Part shown: one piece after another, positions 38,600 to 50,584 of the stretch
Numbering within the stretch: the first letter of the stretch is position 1
Layout: each line of letters starts with the position of its first letter
Source: Meghimatium bilineatum
Lineage: Eukaryota > Mollusca > Gastropoda > Stylommatophora > Philomycidae
Direction of reading: 5' to 3'
DNA: 64,000 nt
Assembly: GCA_034231615.1 (NCBI GenBank)
Contig: CM067317.1
Location: 44,063,531 to 44,127,530, forward strand
Translations under genes and position numbers: made by a program
Notes under the pieces: model-generated
What the model was told of the DNA's origin: nothing
What the model saw: only the letters and a program-made list of their open reading frames with translations
Databases searched by the model: none

Positions 38600-39830
38600 T
38601 ATGATATATATAAAGTGGAATAAAGTTTAACAGAATGTTTCTATCAGGTCATCTCTGTTTAGATCAACTTTGTGTGGTATCCTAGCACCATTGAATGAAA
38701 ATGCATCACCGCTAGACTGTTTGTTTACACTGCTGACAACTTATATTACTGAGTCTGGTAGTTAATATAAATGCTTATGCAGGGAAGAAAATAAAAAACC
38801 ATCAGTACTCTCAAGGGATAAAGTATTTGTTGCATTTAGTTGATTATGATGGTGCAGACAGGTAGTATGCACAGTGCAGAAAACCAAAGCTGAAAATATG
38901 CAGTAGTTACTACCGTGTGTGGTGTATAGACAAACTCCAACCTGTGCCACAAGGCATGTTTTAGAGCGTATCATACTAAAAAATACGAAAATAAGGGATC
39001 AGATGTAAATAGAGTCTAAATATGAATTTTCAGTTCTATCTATAAACCCATAACCCGCATGGGTACCAAATTGGATACTTCAACACAAAGAGTCCTCCAG
39101 TGATTTCTATCTTCAACAATGCAGATGAGTGAGGAAAAAATGTGTCCTGTCCATTCCTTGATGTCTGTCAATGTCTTTACTGTGATGGAGAAATATTACA
39201 AAAATGTAGTGTCAACATCTGTAAAGTGCAAAGAAGACTGTGAGAGAAAGCACACCTATGTAATCACATTGTACGGATAGCTGGAGAGGAGATGGGCACT
39301 GTTGACTAAACCATTTTGCCCACTTAAATACTACAATGGATTTTTCAGCTCTAATAACTTTGGAAATCCAATAATGGGGATTATTTATTAAAGTTTTGCA
39401 ATATTTTGTTCAGTTCTGAAATTTGACATGGTACACACAAAAATGACATAAAACACTAGGCAGTTGATTGATTTACTGAAAATTTTAAAAAATTATGATC
39501 AGTAAGTGATGAGTCTGCCTCAGTAAGAATTAGATAGTGGCATTTCATGAAAAGTAAAATTCAAGTTGAGCAAAACAAATTACATGTCAAAAATTATTTT
39601 GTTCATCTAACATCCTTGCTCATGCTGCAATTTTTGTGATAATGATTAAGGTTAAAATTATTATGTAGGTCTATACATTCCTATTCCACATTTAATTCCC
39701 TTTCTTTTGGCACTTTATATGATCTTCTATCCATTCTACAGCTACTAATTCAGTAGATACTAAATAAATACTAATAAGTTACTTCAGTAAGCTATTAACC
39801 TTTAACCCGTTGCTATGCACTACTTCAGTG
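38600..39830. other. Upstream region of the MFSD5-like gene
   Basis: Holds the LINE 3'-end scrap at 39050-39190 (GGGTACCAAATTGGATACTT, AGAGTCCTCCAGTGATTTC). No clear promoter motif or 5' UTR exon for the MFSD5-like gene can be fixed here. Confidence 0.35.
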
Positions 39831-40560
39831 AATCGGAATCATTTGATCATTAATGTCACGTTACAGGAATCAGCAAATCATAACTAGACATAGTATTCTA
39901 CTGCCTATTCTGGCAATTTGTTTGGAAAAGAGGAGAATGTCTGAATGTTATTTGAAATATATAGACATTTGTCCCAATCCGCCATGAATCGGGTTATAAT
40001 GGCCATAAATATGTATAAGTGACATAAAATCATTATGGATTTGTGATGAGAAATTCTTGGGAATTCCATTTGCTTTCAGTAGATATAGTAACATGTTAGT
40101 TTCGTTATGATGTGACACCGGACAAGTATGGACTGATATATTGACATCTATATGGTTTATTTATTTCCCCAGGCTATACTATGATAATTGTGATCATGTT
40201 TGAGTGATTCTGAAGCACTATAAATACAATAGATTTGTAGAAGAATCTTATTAGGGTTGCCAAACATAGGCGAGTCAAAAATTTGTGTTTCATATCTTTT
40301 TCCACAAATTTGTAATCATATTCATTCATAATATGTTACTACTTTCTCACACCTCTCGTATCACACATACAAAACGTACACAATATATGCAGTATTGCCT
40401 GGTATTCAATTCATTATTTATAGGTACAACAAATATTTTAAAATGATTGTTACGATCTCACTAAAGCTTTTACTTTACAAGTTACTTACTACTTTTAGCT
40501 AAATAAATTAATGTTGGGTAAAATATTTAGATAAAAATAATTTCTTCCAAACCGCGGAAT
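39830..40560. mobile_element. piggyBac-associated repeat, copy 2
   Basis: GAATCGGGTTATAATGG, ACATAAAATCATTATGGATT, CCCCAGGCTATACTATGATA, AATACAATAGATTTG and CACACCTCTCGTATCACACA match 3290-4440 and 45550-46050 in order. Confidence 0.72.
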
Positions 40561-41100
40561 AATTTGTCCTGAAAGAGTTAGGCCTAACTAATCAGTAAAA
40601 ATGCTGTTTCGTCCACCATTGTGCTATATAACGTCACGGATTTCCCTTGAAAAACTAATCATATCGATTCATGCCTTAGACAACTTTATTAGACAAGAAT
40701 TCTTAGAGAATTAATTATTAATTCTAAACACTGATTCTAACCCTTCTGCTCCTTCCAAAAAAATTTATAAACTAATTCTAATCTTTTTTTAACCCCCCTA
40801 ACAACGGTGGACGTAACGGCAGATGCGTCAACTAATCAATCATTCATCGATGAATTAACATTAAAAAAATTAATAATTTACACAATTTTTGATGTTTCCT
40901 AGGTCTTAGTTACCCTTGGTCTTAGTAATAAAATATAAAAGAATATAATAATATATTTAATAGGCATTAGCATGTACGATAATTTTAGTAATTTTTAGAC
41001 ATGTTTGGTTATGTCCCTTGGTAAATTCCATCTGTGTAGAGTTGTCCGGTCCCGCGAAAATGTGACCACTCTCTATCGTATATTCCGATAGCGTCTGAGA
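40560..41100. other. AT-rich intergenic DNA
   Basis: No exon or repeat recognised. A CpG-containing patch (GGACGTAACGGCAGATGCGTC) lies near 40810. Confidence 0.3.
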
Positions 41101-41104
41101 TTTG

Positions 41105-41220
41105 AAAGCCTATAAAAGTTGTGCAGTTGTATACAGGACACTTTCCTGCTCAATTGTGTCAGTGATTCAAGTTGGAATACTTCGTATTTCTTTTTTAAAA
41201 GCATTTTGGACACGCTGAAG
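41105..41220 (+). promoter_or_regulatory. TATA-box core promoter with first non-coding exon
   Basis: TATAAAAG at 41111-41118. About 30 bp downstream is a TCAATTG initiator-like site (about 41150). After about 70 bp there is a strong donor, GCTGAA|GTAAGTG, at about 41218. It points toward the reading frame beginning at 41990, for which it would supply a spliced 5' leader. This is inferred from spacing only. Confidence 0.55.
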
Positions 41221-41989
41221 TAAGTGAATTTAATTATAATTGCAAATATTTATGGCTTGCTGATAGATAACTCAAACACTTTATATATTTTAATGTTCAT
41301 AAACCATTTGTTCACACATGTATGAAATTTGAATGCTTATTGTGCTAGCAAATTTTTGCAAGAAATTTTAGAAAATGGTCTATCTCTATACATTTTTATC
41401 GGCATGCTTGTCCGCCATTTTGAATGGTTCTTCCACCTGCTATTCAATTAATCTTTTTTTTCTAAGTTGCTAGCGGGCATCAACACATGTATTTAAATAA
41501 ATGATCTTGTTTAGCTGTTGTTATTCATATTGCTGTCATTTACATACGGCCTTTTATTAACATCTAATGAAAATATATCAAGTAAATCAATTTTTGTGTG
41601 TTCTGCTATGCCATTGCCATGACGACGAAGTGTTTGTTTTTATAATGGAAGGGAATGAACGTAAATTTTCAGAATATTACTCAATAATTTAGAATATGAC
41701 GTAGGTCCTATTAGGCCTATATATATATAAATATATACATTGGCTAATGACGTTAAATTTTAATTAGTCCTATAGTTATAGTAGTACTAGCCTTGAGATT
41801 GCGCCATGGTTAAACATTGGGGTGCATGGAACTTTATAGAAATTTTCACTTTCTCATGAGTGAGCTAGCAATTTCTCACACTCACAATACTTGATACTTA
41901 CAAAGGAAATCTTGTATAACTATATTTTATATATATCTCTGCTTGGAGTATATGATGTTTCACATTTGTATTGTACATTACCATTGGTG

Positions 41990-43340
41990 ATGAGGAAGAT
42001 CCAGACTCTCGTTCAAGCTGCGGAACCAGATAAGTGTATCATTGAAGCTTCTCTGATTTCAGCTCTGATTCGTCTTAATACTTCTTCTTCTTTCGTTCAC
42101 TTGAAACATGTCTATATCTGTAATTCTGTCTCCTTAATAAAACTCACTGTCTTTTGTAGTTCATACAGTGCCCCATAGAGTTTTGATTCCAGTGTTGTTT
42201 CCTCTGGCCAATATGTCTGCCTCAACGTTTCATGCTCAGAACACTCTTGAAGTATATGTTTGGCACTCTGTGCTGCCTGTCCACATGTACACATGGCCGT
42301 GTTGCCAATCTTAAACTTTGTATACATGTGACTGCGGAGTCTGTTGTGTCCTGTTCTGAGACGTAGAATTATAACTTGTTCTGGTCTGTTCATAATATGA
42401 TAATCATCTTGTGTTGGTGTTTGTGGCTTTCTTATTGACTTGATCATTTGTTTTTTCTGATGGTAGGTGATTGGTATATCTGGTTGGTCTTCGGCAGCAC
42501 CTTCCTTAGCCAGTTGGTCTGCTTTTTCATTTCCTGGTATTCCACAGTGAGAGGGTATCCACTGCATGGTTATACTTACCCTATACTGGTAAGACAATTC
42601 GCTAAGTAGTTTTTTCAAGTCTGTTAGTTTTTCAGACTGGAGAGCTTGAAGCACTGACCTTGCATCTGTCAGGAATACCACAGGCTGTAGGTCAGAGTTG
42701 GAGTTCAGCAGTTTTTTTTAGCTGCCACACTAATTGCCTGGATTTCTGCATCATAATTATTGCAGAATTTTCCTGTCTGTGTTCTGATTGTATCTCTAGG
42801 CTTGTGTGGATATTCTATATATACACCTGCACCTCCATTCCTCACGGCATTCTGTGCTGACCCATCTGTGTATACTCTGACCCATATATCTTGTCGTCTT
42901 AATACGAAACTTGTGAAATATAAAAAGAGTTTAACCAAAGACTGGTCTGTACTTATGGAACTTTTACATGAACACCTCCCTATATCATTTATAGTCTCAA
43001 TCAGTGATGATTTGCAACCTCTTTCTACTCCATTTGATACATCTTCTGTTTTAGGTACTTCAAATCTGCAACCATGTTTTTCAGGTACATCGATTACGTC
43101 ACCATCCCCTAAGAAGATGAGATATGACTGTGATGCCTGTGCAAAAAAGAAGCGCACAGTTGCAAATATGACGAAGAAGTGTGAGTCTTTGTCAAGGAAG
43201 CTGATGGCACTAAGGAAGGTGAATCAGAATATCAAAGCCACATACTCTATTAAGAGGACAAATCAGATGAAGAAGAGGAATGCAATCAGAATATGTGCTT
43301 TGAAAAAAAGATGCAAGGAACTAGCAGTTTGCCAGACTGT
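41990..43340 (+). pseudogene. Unrecognised coding exon interrupted by a LINE insertion
   Basis: The frame from ATG at 41990 reads MRKIQTLVQAAEPDK and runs to ALIRLN at 42081. The same frame resumes after the LINE at 42906 with TKLVKYKKSLTKDWSVLMEL and continues through a Ser/Thr-rich spacer (STPFDTSSVLGTSNLQP) to RYDCDACAKKKRTV and a very basic, probably coiled-coil segment (MTKKCESLSRKLMALRKVNQ; NAIRICALKKRCKEL). The 824-bp insertion plus duplication exactly explains the gap. A CDAC..C/basic coiled coil recalls DNA-binding transposase or THAP-associated regions, but I do not recognise the family. Homology after about 43340 is lost, so the C-terminus may be truncated. Confidence 0.65.
42082..42894 (-). 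mobile_element. Young 5'-truncated RNase H LINE with 11-bp TSD
   Basis: Flanked by identical CGTCTTAATAC at 42071-42081 and 42895-42905, with a minus-strand tail GAAAGAAGAAGAAG. It encodes RNase H with all four acidic positions: VYTDGSAQN (Asp), NNYDAEIQAISV (Glu), FLTDARSVLQAL (Asp) and WIPSHCGIPGNEKADQLA (His, Asp). A C-terminal knuckle CTCGQAAQSAKHILQEC follows, and the frame ends ETELQI. One frameshift at an A-run (about 42711-42718) is the only lesion seen. It belongs to the I/Jockey-like group. Confidence 0.93.
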
Positions 43341-43556
43341 TATACAAGATTTAGTTGCCATATTGCTTCTGCCCACTTTCTGGCTGGCCCCTATTCTGGC
43401 TTCATTGGGTCGGCTACCCATACAGTTACGTAGAATGTGGAGACTGACATATTTTTTTATATTTTTTTTATTGACTTTGCTGTGCCAACTGGCTTCCGGC
43501 CTCACACTGACTTGGATGGCTCGGATGCAGTGGTTCTCCCATATCTATTTATGGAG

Positions 43557-43608
43557 CCAGCGTGCAGTACGGGCAACGCCACCAAACGGGTTGCAACGTA
43601 CAGTTGGT
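43557..43608. repeat. Hairpin 1 of a related pair
   Basis: CCA..GTGCAGTAC-GGGCAAC pairs with GGGTTGC-AACGTACAGTTGG around a short A/C-rich loop. Confidence 0.7.
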
Positions 43609-43726
43609 CTCACACAGATACAAACCATGTTTCATCGGAAACTGCCCTCCCCACGATACATGCCCCAAACTAAGGGATAGTGCATCGATGGCCAGTGGCT
43701 CTGTCCTATGATCGTTGTTCCAATAG

Positions 43727-43789
43727 ATGAGTTAGTGTACAGTGCGAGCAATACCCACATAGGGGTTGCGACGTGCAGCTAACTCATCC
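43727..43789. repeat. Hairpin 2 of a related pair
   Basis: GATGAGTTAG is perfectly inverted as CTAACTCATC. Inside, GCAATACCC faces GGGGTTGC. It shares GTRCAGTRCGRGCAAYRCC and GGGTTGCRACGTRCAG with hairpin 1. Confidence 0.8.
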
Positions 43790-44342
43790 GATTTTATCAA
43801 CTCGTCACATTTTATTGGGACCACTGCTACACCGACCTCCTCTTACTATGACATTGTGGACAGATTACCCTTACTTCGTCAACGACGACTCTACGACCCT
43901 CCACTTCCTCACATACATTGGCTGTAGCTCCGGGTCTGCCTCCACCCGCCATGGCTTTCTTCTCCTGTCTCCTTATCCCTACCTTCTCTTGTGCCATCTC
44001 TCCGTCACCCTCTTCCTATGTCTCACTATATCTGCCAGATACCATCTCACGACGTGCTTCCCCGCGATAGCCCCTTACCCTCTCCTGTTGTGTCCTCCGT
44101 GTCATCTGGGTTCCCTCATCCCTCCCACCCACACTTTACTTTCTTGCGTATCTCCATCTCGGGGCTTCCATCTATCCACCACATATTTTCTTCTTTTCTC
44201 TTGTATTCTCCACCTCTGCATTTTTTCATCCTCTGTTCCAAACCACCCCCCCTCCCTCTTAGTTATTCGCCATACGGTCCCTGTACTCTAATCAGTTGGC
44301 ATTCGCAATGTCCTACCTTACCTCCAGACTTTTGTCTTATCA

Positions 44343-44990
44343 ATTAGCCCCATTTACGCCTGGCAATTGGTACAGTATATTCAACAGATGCGTCTTGCCT
44401 TCCCGAACACAAAAATGTATAATTTGTATGGTGTTTTATCATAAATAAGTGAAATAGTTAATAATTAGACAATTCAATTACAAGTTTCTTATGCAAATGT
44501 GACCATTTTGAATATTAATTAGCCCCATTTACGCCTGGCAATTGGTACAGTATATTCAACAGATGCGTCTTGCCTTCTCGAACACAAAAATGTATAATTT
44601 GTATGGTGTTTTATCATAAATAAGTGAAATAGTTAATAATTAGACAATTCAATTACAAGTTTATTATGCTAATTAGCCATCATTTTGAATATTAATTAGC
44701 CCCATTTACACCTTGCAATTGGTACAGTATATTCAACATTTGCATCTTGCCTTCCCGAACCCAAAAATGTATAATTTGTATGGTGTTTTATCATAAATAA
44801 GTGAAATAGTTAATAATTATACAATTATTTTACAAGTTTATTATGCAAATTAGCCACCATTTTGAATATTAATTAGCCCCATTTACGCCTGGCAATTGGT
44901 ACAGTATATTCAACAGATGCGTCTTGCCTTCCGAACACAAAAATGAATAGTTTTATGCATATTTTATCATAAATAACTGAAATATTTCAT
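44343..44990. repeat. Satellite-like tandem array, about 176-bp unit
   Basis: Copies start with ATTAGCCCCATTTACGCCTG at 44343, 44518, 44695 and 44872; the last is incomplete. Each contains TTGGTACAGTATATTCAAC and ATGGTGTTTTATCATAAATA. Confidence 0.95.
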
Positions 44991-45289
44991 AAAATGCTAG
45001 TTCGGCTTCAATTCTTGGTCACAACTTTCATCAGTCCGTTCATATTTTATTATATGTTCTCATGTAATTATCGTTTCCTTAAATTTCGACAAAAAAAATT
45101 AATTAATTTTCACAGAATCGACCTACAGACTTGGTTGAGGTATCGTTGAAATGCAAATTTCAAGGGCTATCCAACTGTGGTGTTTATAATGCTATAACCC
45201 AAATTTGAAAATTAAGTGCTAATGCCTATATTTAATATAACTTTAGTTACAAACTTATAATGTATTACTAGTTAACCTTCACCAAGCCT

Positions 45290-46149
45290 ATATCAATCCC
45301 GGCCGCCGAGAAACAAAATGGCCGTGCGCTAAAGGCGGCCCGGCCCACCCAACGATAATATCGTGAGATTTACACGTACCACAGTCCGTGCACATAGCTG
45401 GGAACATGCACAATCGAAGCCGGTACATCCCCCACTTCCGAAATGATCGTTTTTGAGAATGGCTAGCTGTTCGTAAAAGTTTAAGAGCAATTAATCTGAC
45501 CACATCTGTACACCGGTACGATGCCATGATGATGGATCGGTTTTATAGACCTTTATTTCATCGTATTTCGAATAAAATAACATTGAATCGTGGCTTGAAT
45601 CATGGATTATTAGGTTATTTAGTTTCACAGCAGAGAATATACAGAATGCTGTGTTGGTTTGGGGACTTGTACGTTTGATATCGAATATTTTGAAGTGGCA
45701 GAAAAAATAACTCTAGGCCTAAGCTCAAAGAACGATTTTACTGCAAATCTACATGTTTTATACAGTTCCCCCGGCTATATTTTGATAATTTCGCAGTGAA
45801 AGAACATAAATACAACAGATTTGCGTGATTTAGTTTAGTGTTGCCAAGGAATTCGATATGTAAGGTAAGTTATTTTTCTTCTTATTTTTTTCCTCTTTAT
45901 TTGTTATAAAATATATGTTTTTTAAAGTAAAAGGTTTGTAAAGTATAAAATATCACACACACACGAACATAAATTACACCAATATATGCATAATTCAATT
46001 CTTTATTTATATGTGCAAATATTATTTAAATATCTCTAACAACCAAAAAATTATCACATTTTCAAAACAGTCACCATCAATAATGCAAATTTTCAAAAAA
46101 GAATCCGGTGGCAGGGAGACGTTTCGTATTTTTTAATCTGGCTTGCTAA

Positions 46150-46150
<1 letters not shown>
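45290..46150. mobile_element. piggyBac-associated repeat, copy 3
   Basis: Begins CGTACCACAGTCCGTGCACA with CATGCACAATCGAAGCC (like 35343-35400). It passes through CCCCGGCTATATTTTGATAA (like 40167-40190) and ends GAATCCGGTGGCAGGGAGAC (like 36761-36780). It links the piggyBac relic with the other two non-coding copies. Confidence 0.8.
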
Positions 46151-46584
<434 letters not shown>

Positions 46585-46599
46585 CGCTAATATCTATTA

Positions 46600-47175
46600 T
46601 CAGTGTCTTAATGAACAACAATAGGAACTGACTAAACAACAGAAATGTTCCCTCTATGAAATTACAATATTTTGGCAATAGTAGAAAACAGGGTAGAAAA
46701 GATCATAATGGAGAGGAAACTACCATATCGTCGAAAAAAGGAAGTCCACGAAGACGATAGGCGTAGATATCAACAACCAGTAGATAAATTCCGGTGTTGG
46801 GAAACAACTCGATTCTGGAAATGCGATGGCTGTGGTAGCACAATGCAAATGTGAAAATGGATTAAAATAGGTACAAGTGCTACCAATATTTGTAAATAAA
46901 ACATACTAATAATGAAAACTCGAGTCAGAAACGTCGTCCGTCACTATGCCTCGTTCCTCGTATGATTTATTTATAACTATATTGATAACACTTGTACCTA
47001 TTTGTGTTTATTTTCTCATATCAAAGACCACTGAACACGACACTCAAAGAACCATGATGACTGGCTCAAGATAAGATCGGCAGGAGTTTCTAAAGGTTGT
47101 GATGACTGCTACATCCTGCCCGTGATGATGATGAATAGTTATGATTTTGAGTAATCAATAAACCCGTATCTCATC
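46600..47175. other. Unassigned stretch
   Basis: No recognised gene. A short plus-strand open stretch at 46672-46854 has no known motif. Confidence 0.3.
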
Positions 47176-47179
47176 AGGT

Positions 47180-49130
47180 TCGTAGAGGTACCACATTGGA
47201 TGCTTCAGCACACAGAGCCCTCTAGCGATTTCTTTCCTCAACGATGCGGAGGAATGAGGATAAATCTTGTCCTTTACATTCCTTGATGTTGTCTTCTATG
47301 TTTTTATTAGCCCTCCTCTGCTTCCATTTCCTCCTCTCCCCCCCCCCCTCCTTCGACGGTTCGCCGCAGTATTGTTTTTGACAATAGGGTAGAACGAACC
47401 ACAGCAAAACTCTGATGATGATCTTCATCATCAAGTGGTGTCTCCGCAAAGAAGGTTGGCTGCAACGAACGTCATTCTTCCTCTTTTTCCTCTTTCGCTA
47501 GACTGTAGCCTATCAATCTCGTGATGTTTCTCTCCCACGTTTATCTCTGCCTACCTCTTGTTCACCTTAACTCTACCCTCAAGTAAGGTCTTCAACAAAG
47601 TGGAATGTCTTTTAATATGTCCAAAATACTTTATGTGTTTGAACATTTTTTCCTTTAATAGTTCTTTTTTCATGGGAAGATTTGTTAGAACCTCTTTGTT
47701 CGCTTTCTTATATTTCCATGATGCTCTCCCCCATTCCTCCATATAGACCCATTCAAACCTCAAAGGCATCAATTCTGTATCTAATTATTTGTTTATTTAC
47801 ATGTTACTGAGCCCTACATTAATGTAAAATAAATGTAACGTATTATGATTCTTATTTTCAGTTTCTTTGTAATTTGTTTAGATGTCAGTATTTTCCTCGG
47901 GTCAATGAAAGCACTTTTAGCTATTAATTTTCGCCTTTTAACTTCTATTTCACATCTTCCATCATTTGTGATTATGTTTCCTAGATATTGTTATGATCTA
48001 CTTGTAGTATCTCTCCATGCATTTTTATGTTTAGCGCCTGTGGTTCTGTGATTTTGTTGATTATAATGTTTTTTGTGCTTTTATTATATTTATACCTATT
48101 CCATATTCTTCACTTGATTTATATATTATCCCCTTGATCTATTAGTCTTTGTGGTCCTGTTTACTTTGTGCCAAGAGGATAGTGTCATCTGCATATCGCA
48201 GATTGTTTATTATTTTCACACAGATCATGAGCCTTAGCATTCCTTCTATATGTTTAAAAATGTTCTCTGTGTAGATATTAAATAGACTGGGTAATCAAAT
48301 GCATTCCTGTCTTACCCCTCTTTTTATTTCTATATTATGGTGAGTAGCTGTTTTTAACATTATTGATTCAATTTTTTTACAATAAGTTTTTCTAATTAGT
48401 CTGATGTCTTTCCCATCTATGTCAATTTGTTTAAGACATTCAAATAATTGTTCGTGTTGAACTGCCGAAGATCTTGCCGTAATCTACGAAGCAAATATAG
48501 ATATTTTTTGGACTTCTAAGAATTTATCTATCAAGTCTGATACTAATTAGGCCCTATATCTTTTCTGTTTCCTTTGTTTGTCATAAAACCAAACTGGTCT
48601 TCACCGACTAAAATGTCTATTTTGTTTTTAATTCTTTCATGTATTATCTGGAGTAATATTTTGGTTATGTGGATCATAAAACTTATTGTTCTTATTGTTC
48701 TGTGCAACCCAAAGATCCGGGTTTCTTACGTAGTGTTATGCATACTGATGATTTTAGGTCTTTAGGTTTGTGGGGTATTCCATATATTGTATTGTAGAGT
48801 CATGTGATAGTTTCCATTCGAAATGTATCTAGTTTGCTTTATTATGTCTGCTTTTCTATTGTCAGCACCTGCAACCTTTCTACAGTGTAATGTTTTTAAT
48901 TACGTTTTCTACTTTTGATTTCAGTATCGCTGGCCCGTCACTGATTTCTATTGTAAGTTTTTTAATACGTTGGTCATCAAAGAGATCTGTCACATATTCT
49001 TCCCACCTTGTCGGTACTTCTGTCATATCGAATATAATGTTTTACTCGTATCTTTAATGCAGTCACACGTTTCTTCTTATTCTTTCCTTCCTCTTTTACT
49101 CTTTACGGGTGTCGAGGGAGATACACTATC
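47180..49130 (-). mobile_element. RTE-like LINE, longest fragment of its family here
   Basis: From high to low coordinates on the minus strand: a pre-RT region (EEYVTDLFDDQRIK-like, about 48960-49010), RT pieces FAS*ITARSSAVQHEQLFEC and IDGKDIRLIRKTYCKKIES (about 48380-48510), NNLRYADDT (about 48179-48205), then the C-terminal tail EVLTNLPMKKELLKEKMFKH with IKYFGHIKRH (47551-47772). It ends in the 3' sequence shared with 17085-17220 and 39050-39190. Frameshifts make it non-functional. Confidence 0.85.
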
Positions 49131-49179
49131 TTGTTCTCGCTTTCCTGGCAGCTTCAGATAATGTTATTTGGTGTTCGTG

Positions 49180-49560
49180 TAATGTCTATTTGATGTTGTC
49201 GATCCAGCGTACTCTAGGTCTACCCTTGGCTCTTCTTTCTGCATCTATTCTCTCCATATATGCTTTATAAACTAATGAATCACACAGCATTTTTTCCAGA
49301 TGACCAAACCATTGTATCTGTTGGTTTTGTATGTATTGTAGAATTTACATGACACCCACTCTTTCTTTTATGACATCGTTTCTAATTCTATGTCTTCTGG
49401 TCACTCCTGTGGCTTTTCTCAGACATCTCATCTCTGTTGTAACCAGTTGCCTCATGTTTTGTTGTTAAGGACCATGTTTGACATTGGTAGCACAGGGTTG
49501 AAATGAAGATACTTGGGATAAGATTTTGTGTGTGTTGACATTGGTAGCATTTTATTTCCG
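49180..49560 (-). mobile_element. Second LINE 3' fragment adjoining the above
   Basis: The plus strand reads TTGATGTTGTCGATCCAGCG, TCTAGGTCTACCC, GATGACCAAACCATTGTATC and GACATTGGTAGCACAGGG, the complement of an RTE-like C-terminal region (compare 8270-8480, 31560-31850). Confidence 0.65.
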
Positions 49561-49689
49561 ATTTACAGGACTTATTTGTGATCTGTCTTATGTGTTTGCG
49601 CGTTTCCCTTTTTACTTAAAAAAATATGTGTTTTATGGCAACATACTGAATAGGATATGCTACCAAATTTACGTGGATGAATGGATGAC

Positions 49690-50400
49690 AAAATTAGTAG
49701 GTAGATAGAAAAGTAAACAGAGAGTCCGGCAGACAGATAGACGGATAGCTATGTATGTGGGTAAGTAAACAGAGAGGCAAGCAGACAGATAATCGGATAG
49801 CTATGTATGTGGGTAGATAAATAGAATGACATGCAGACAAATGGATGGATAACTATACACGTAGGTGCGCATGCAGTTTCGTCTATGGGTGTCACCAATG
49901 ACCCACTAGACAAACCACCCATGAAACAGAAAACCATAGTAGATCACATGCCGTTATGTTTTGATTTTCTCTTATGGAAGATTTGTAGCATGTCCTCTAT
50001 ACAATTATATACCCCTTCTGAATTGAAGGCTCCTTCAATAGACATTGCACTAAGCCGAAAGCTGAAGTCTCCTGGATATGAAAGAAAGCTCAGAAAAACT
50101 ACTCCACTACACATAGGAAGTAAGAGCTAATCGCTCGCAATTCTTGTGATTCTCAAACAAACAATATATGTGGGTAAGTAAACTGAGAGGCAGGCAGACA
50201 AATAGACGGATAGCTATGTATGTGGGTAGGTAAACAGAGAGGCAGGTAGACGGATAGCTATGTATGTGGGTAGGTAAACAGAGAGGCAGGCAGACGGATA
50301 GCTATGTATGTGGGTAGGTAAACAGAGAGGCAGGTAGACGGATAGCTATGTATGTGGGTAGGTAAACAGAGAGGCAGGTAGACGGATGTATGTAGGTAAG
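49690..50400. repeat. Minisatellite, 44-bp unit, interrupted by repeat C
   Basis: CGGATAGCTATGTATGTGGG with TAGGTAAACAGAGAGGCAGG; clear starts at 50251, 50295 and 50339. Repeat C at 49866-50163 splits the array into two parts. Confidence 0.93.
49866..50163 (+). repeat. Interspersed repeat C, copy 3, inside a minisatellite
   Basis: Full-length, from GCGCATGCAGTTTCGTCTAT to GTGATTCTCAAACAAACA. Array units resume directly after it. Confidence 0.88.
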
Positions 50401-50584
50401 TAGTTCTCATATAATCTTCTTGATATATTCAGAGACTTGGAAGGAAATCAACTCATAGGACCCATTTAGGACAAATGGTCATTGTCGACTACTGCGGACG
50501 AATAATATGATAGTAGAGTAGGTAAAGTAGGTAATTAAATAGATAGAAAGACAGACAGACCGAGTAGACAGATAGTTGACTAGA

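Larger units (their letters stand above)
43360..44340. other. CpG-richer region with paired hairpins and a pyrimidine-rich tract
   Basis: Less AT-rich than its surroundings. Two related hairpins lie at 43557-43608 and 43727-43789. From 43790 to 44330 the plus strand is C/T-rich, with many CCTC and TCTCC runs. Open frames through it (43773-44347) look compositional, not genic. It could be the remains of an element I do not recognise. Confidence 0.5.

Noticed and set aside
42760-43680. 306-aa plus-strand gene as one unit
   Set aside because: Its first 50 codons lie antisense within the LINE, and the part after about 43340 lies in the CpG-rich hairpin region. Only 42906-43340 looks like real coding sequence.
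43773-44347. 172-aa and 118-aa open frames
   Set aside because: The region is a C/T-rich tract. The products are Ser/Pro/Leu-rich low-complexity with no family motif.
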